Positions 5,956 through 6,421 of a stretch of DNA of 6,421 bases are shown piece after piece. The stretch lies in the NCBI GenBank assembly GCA_900758955.1, contig CAAETL010000048.1, positions 1 through 6,421 of the forward strand. The letters are read 5' to 3'. Under the pieces are notes generated by a model, which saw nothing but the letters and a program-made list of their open reading frames with translations, ran no database searches and was not told where the DNA came from. Source of the stretch: an uncultured Oscillospiraceae bacterium (GTDB lineage: Bacteria > Bacillota > Clostridia > Oscillospirales > Oscillospiraceae). Position 1 is the first letter of the stretch; each line of letters begins with the position of its first letter. A program made the translations under genes and the position numbers.

Positions 5956-6421
5956 TCATGTGACTTCCTTTTCGGAAAGCATCCGGAATAACACGCTGTT
6001 TTCACCGGTATGCGCGAACTGGATCTGATACTCCCACGCTTTCTGCGTGAAATCATTGAGGTAGGTAACAGATACCGTATCCTCTTTGATGAGTTTCACC
6101 GGGGGATTCCCCCGATATTTCAGCGTTGATCCTTCCCCTACCGTAGCCGTTCCCACGCCAACCTTTGTGACGAACATCAAATTGGACTCGATGTGATCCG
6201 GACTGCGATATACCATGACAAAGTCGATGATTGCGTCCTTCTTTCCATAATCAACATCCAGAATGGTATATCCTTCTTTTCCGCGGAAGTATTGACTGAT
6301 TACTCGCTCCCGCTCCAGTTTCAGATCCCGCTCATTTTGAAGGTAAAATAGAGACACGAATGCAATTAATAGCATACTTAAAATTGTGACAGGAACCCAT
6401 TGCACTACCTTTCTATTTTTC
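5956..6421 (-). CDS. Unrecognised single-pass membrane or secreted protein (5' end at window edge)
   Basis: The function is not recognised. The - strand frame is open from the window edge to TGA at 5956-5958. A GTG at 6405-6403 could start a 149-aa protein, but its only upstream purine run (AAAGG) is 2-3 nt away, too close. Reading further back gives K-N-R-K-V-V before QWVPV, preceded by a codon whose only visible base is G. An ATG at 6423-6421 would therefore produce MKNRKVVQWVPV, a typical basic lead-in to the hydrophobic segment (about residues 7-26 in that numbering). A roughly 125-residue polar domain follows, probably outside the membrane, with alternating beta-like stretches (TILDVDY, AIIDFVMVYR, NLMFVTKVGVG) and no cysteine. 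No lipobox is seen. Hand counts give 19-28 G+C per 60 bases in several rows here against 41 in recA row 601-660, so the composition differs from the operon. It converges on the zinc-ribbon gene. Confidence 0.72.
   Translation of the reverse strand, partial: KNRKVVQWVPVTILSMLLIAFVSLFYLQNERDLKLERERVISQYFRGKEGYTILDVDYGKKDAIIDFVMVYRSPDHIESNLMFVTKVGVGTATVGEGSTLKYRGNPPVKLIKEDTVSVTYLNDFTQKAWEYQIQFAHTGENSVLFRMLSEKEVT

Overview
The window reads as chromosomal DNA from a GC-rich member of the Firmicutes (Bacillota), most likely a gut clostridium of the Oscillospiraceae/Ruminococcaceae kind. The grounds are strong AGGAGG-type ribosome binding sites, a TTG start, a BmrR-type MerR regulator, and clostridial-looking RecA, RimO and PgsA proteins. 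The taxon is an inference from protein character, not a database match.

Positions 1-4180 hold a tightly packed housekeeping operon on the + strand: prmC (5' end cut by the window), recA, recX, rimO and pgsA. Neighbouring genes overlap (8 nt, 11 nt and 4 nt) or are separated by 12 nt, so translation is probably coupled throughout. The operon joins release-factor methylation (PrmC), homologous recombination and its modulator (RecA, RecX), ribosomal protein S12 methylthiolation (RimO) and phosphatidylglycerol synthesis (PgsA). It ends in a strong intrinsic terminator at 4200-4250.

Positions 4251-5161 hold a separate unit: a MerR/BmrR-type regulator with a GyrI-like effector domain. It is preceded by a promoter whose long spacer and dyad are typical of MerR autoregulation. 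No drug transporter lies beside it in the window. A 202-nt gap (5162-5363) follows with no convincing terminator. It carries a sigma-A-like promoter and three near-copies of a CTTGYCAAA element.

Positions 5364-5909 encode an uncharacterised membrane protein with about three hydrophobic segments, a Tyr/Gly-rich loop and a C-terminal four-cysteine zinc ribbon. A perfect 17-bp inverted repeat (5913-5948) acts as a bidirectional terminator between it and a convergent gene on the - strand (5956 to the window edge). That gene encodes an unrecognised single-pass membrane or secreted protein, is clearly more AT-rich than the operon, and probably starts just outside the window.

I found no mobile element, CRISPR array or RNA gene, and nothing I would call a clearly new system. 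The accessory part (4251-6421) holds what is worth following up: an orphan multidrug-type sensor, a promoter region with repeated elements, and two unfamiliar membrane proteins.
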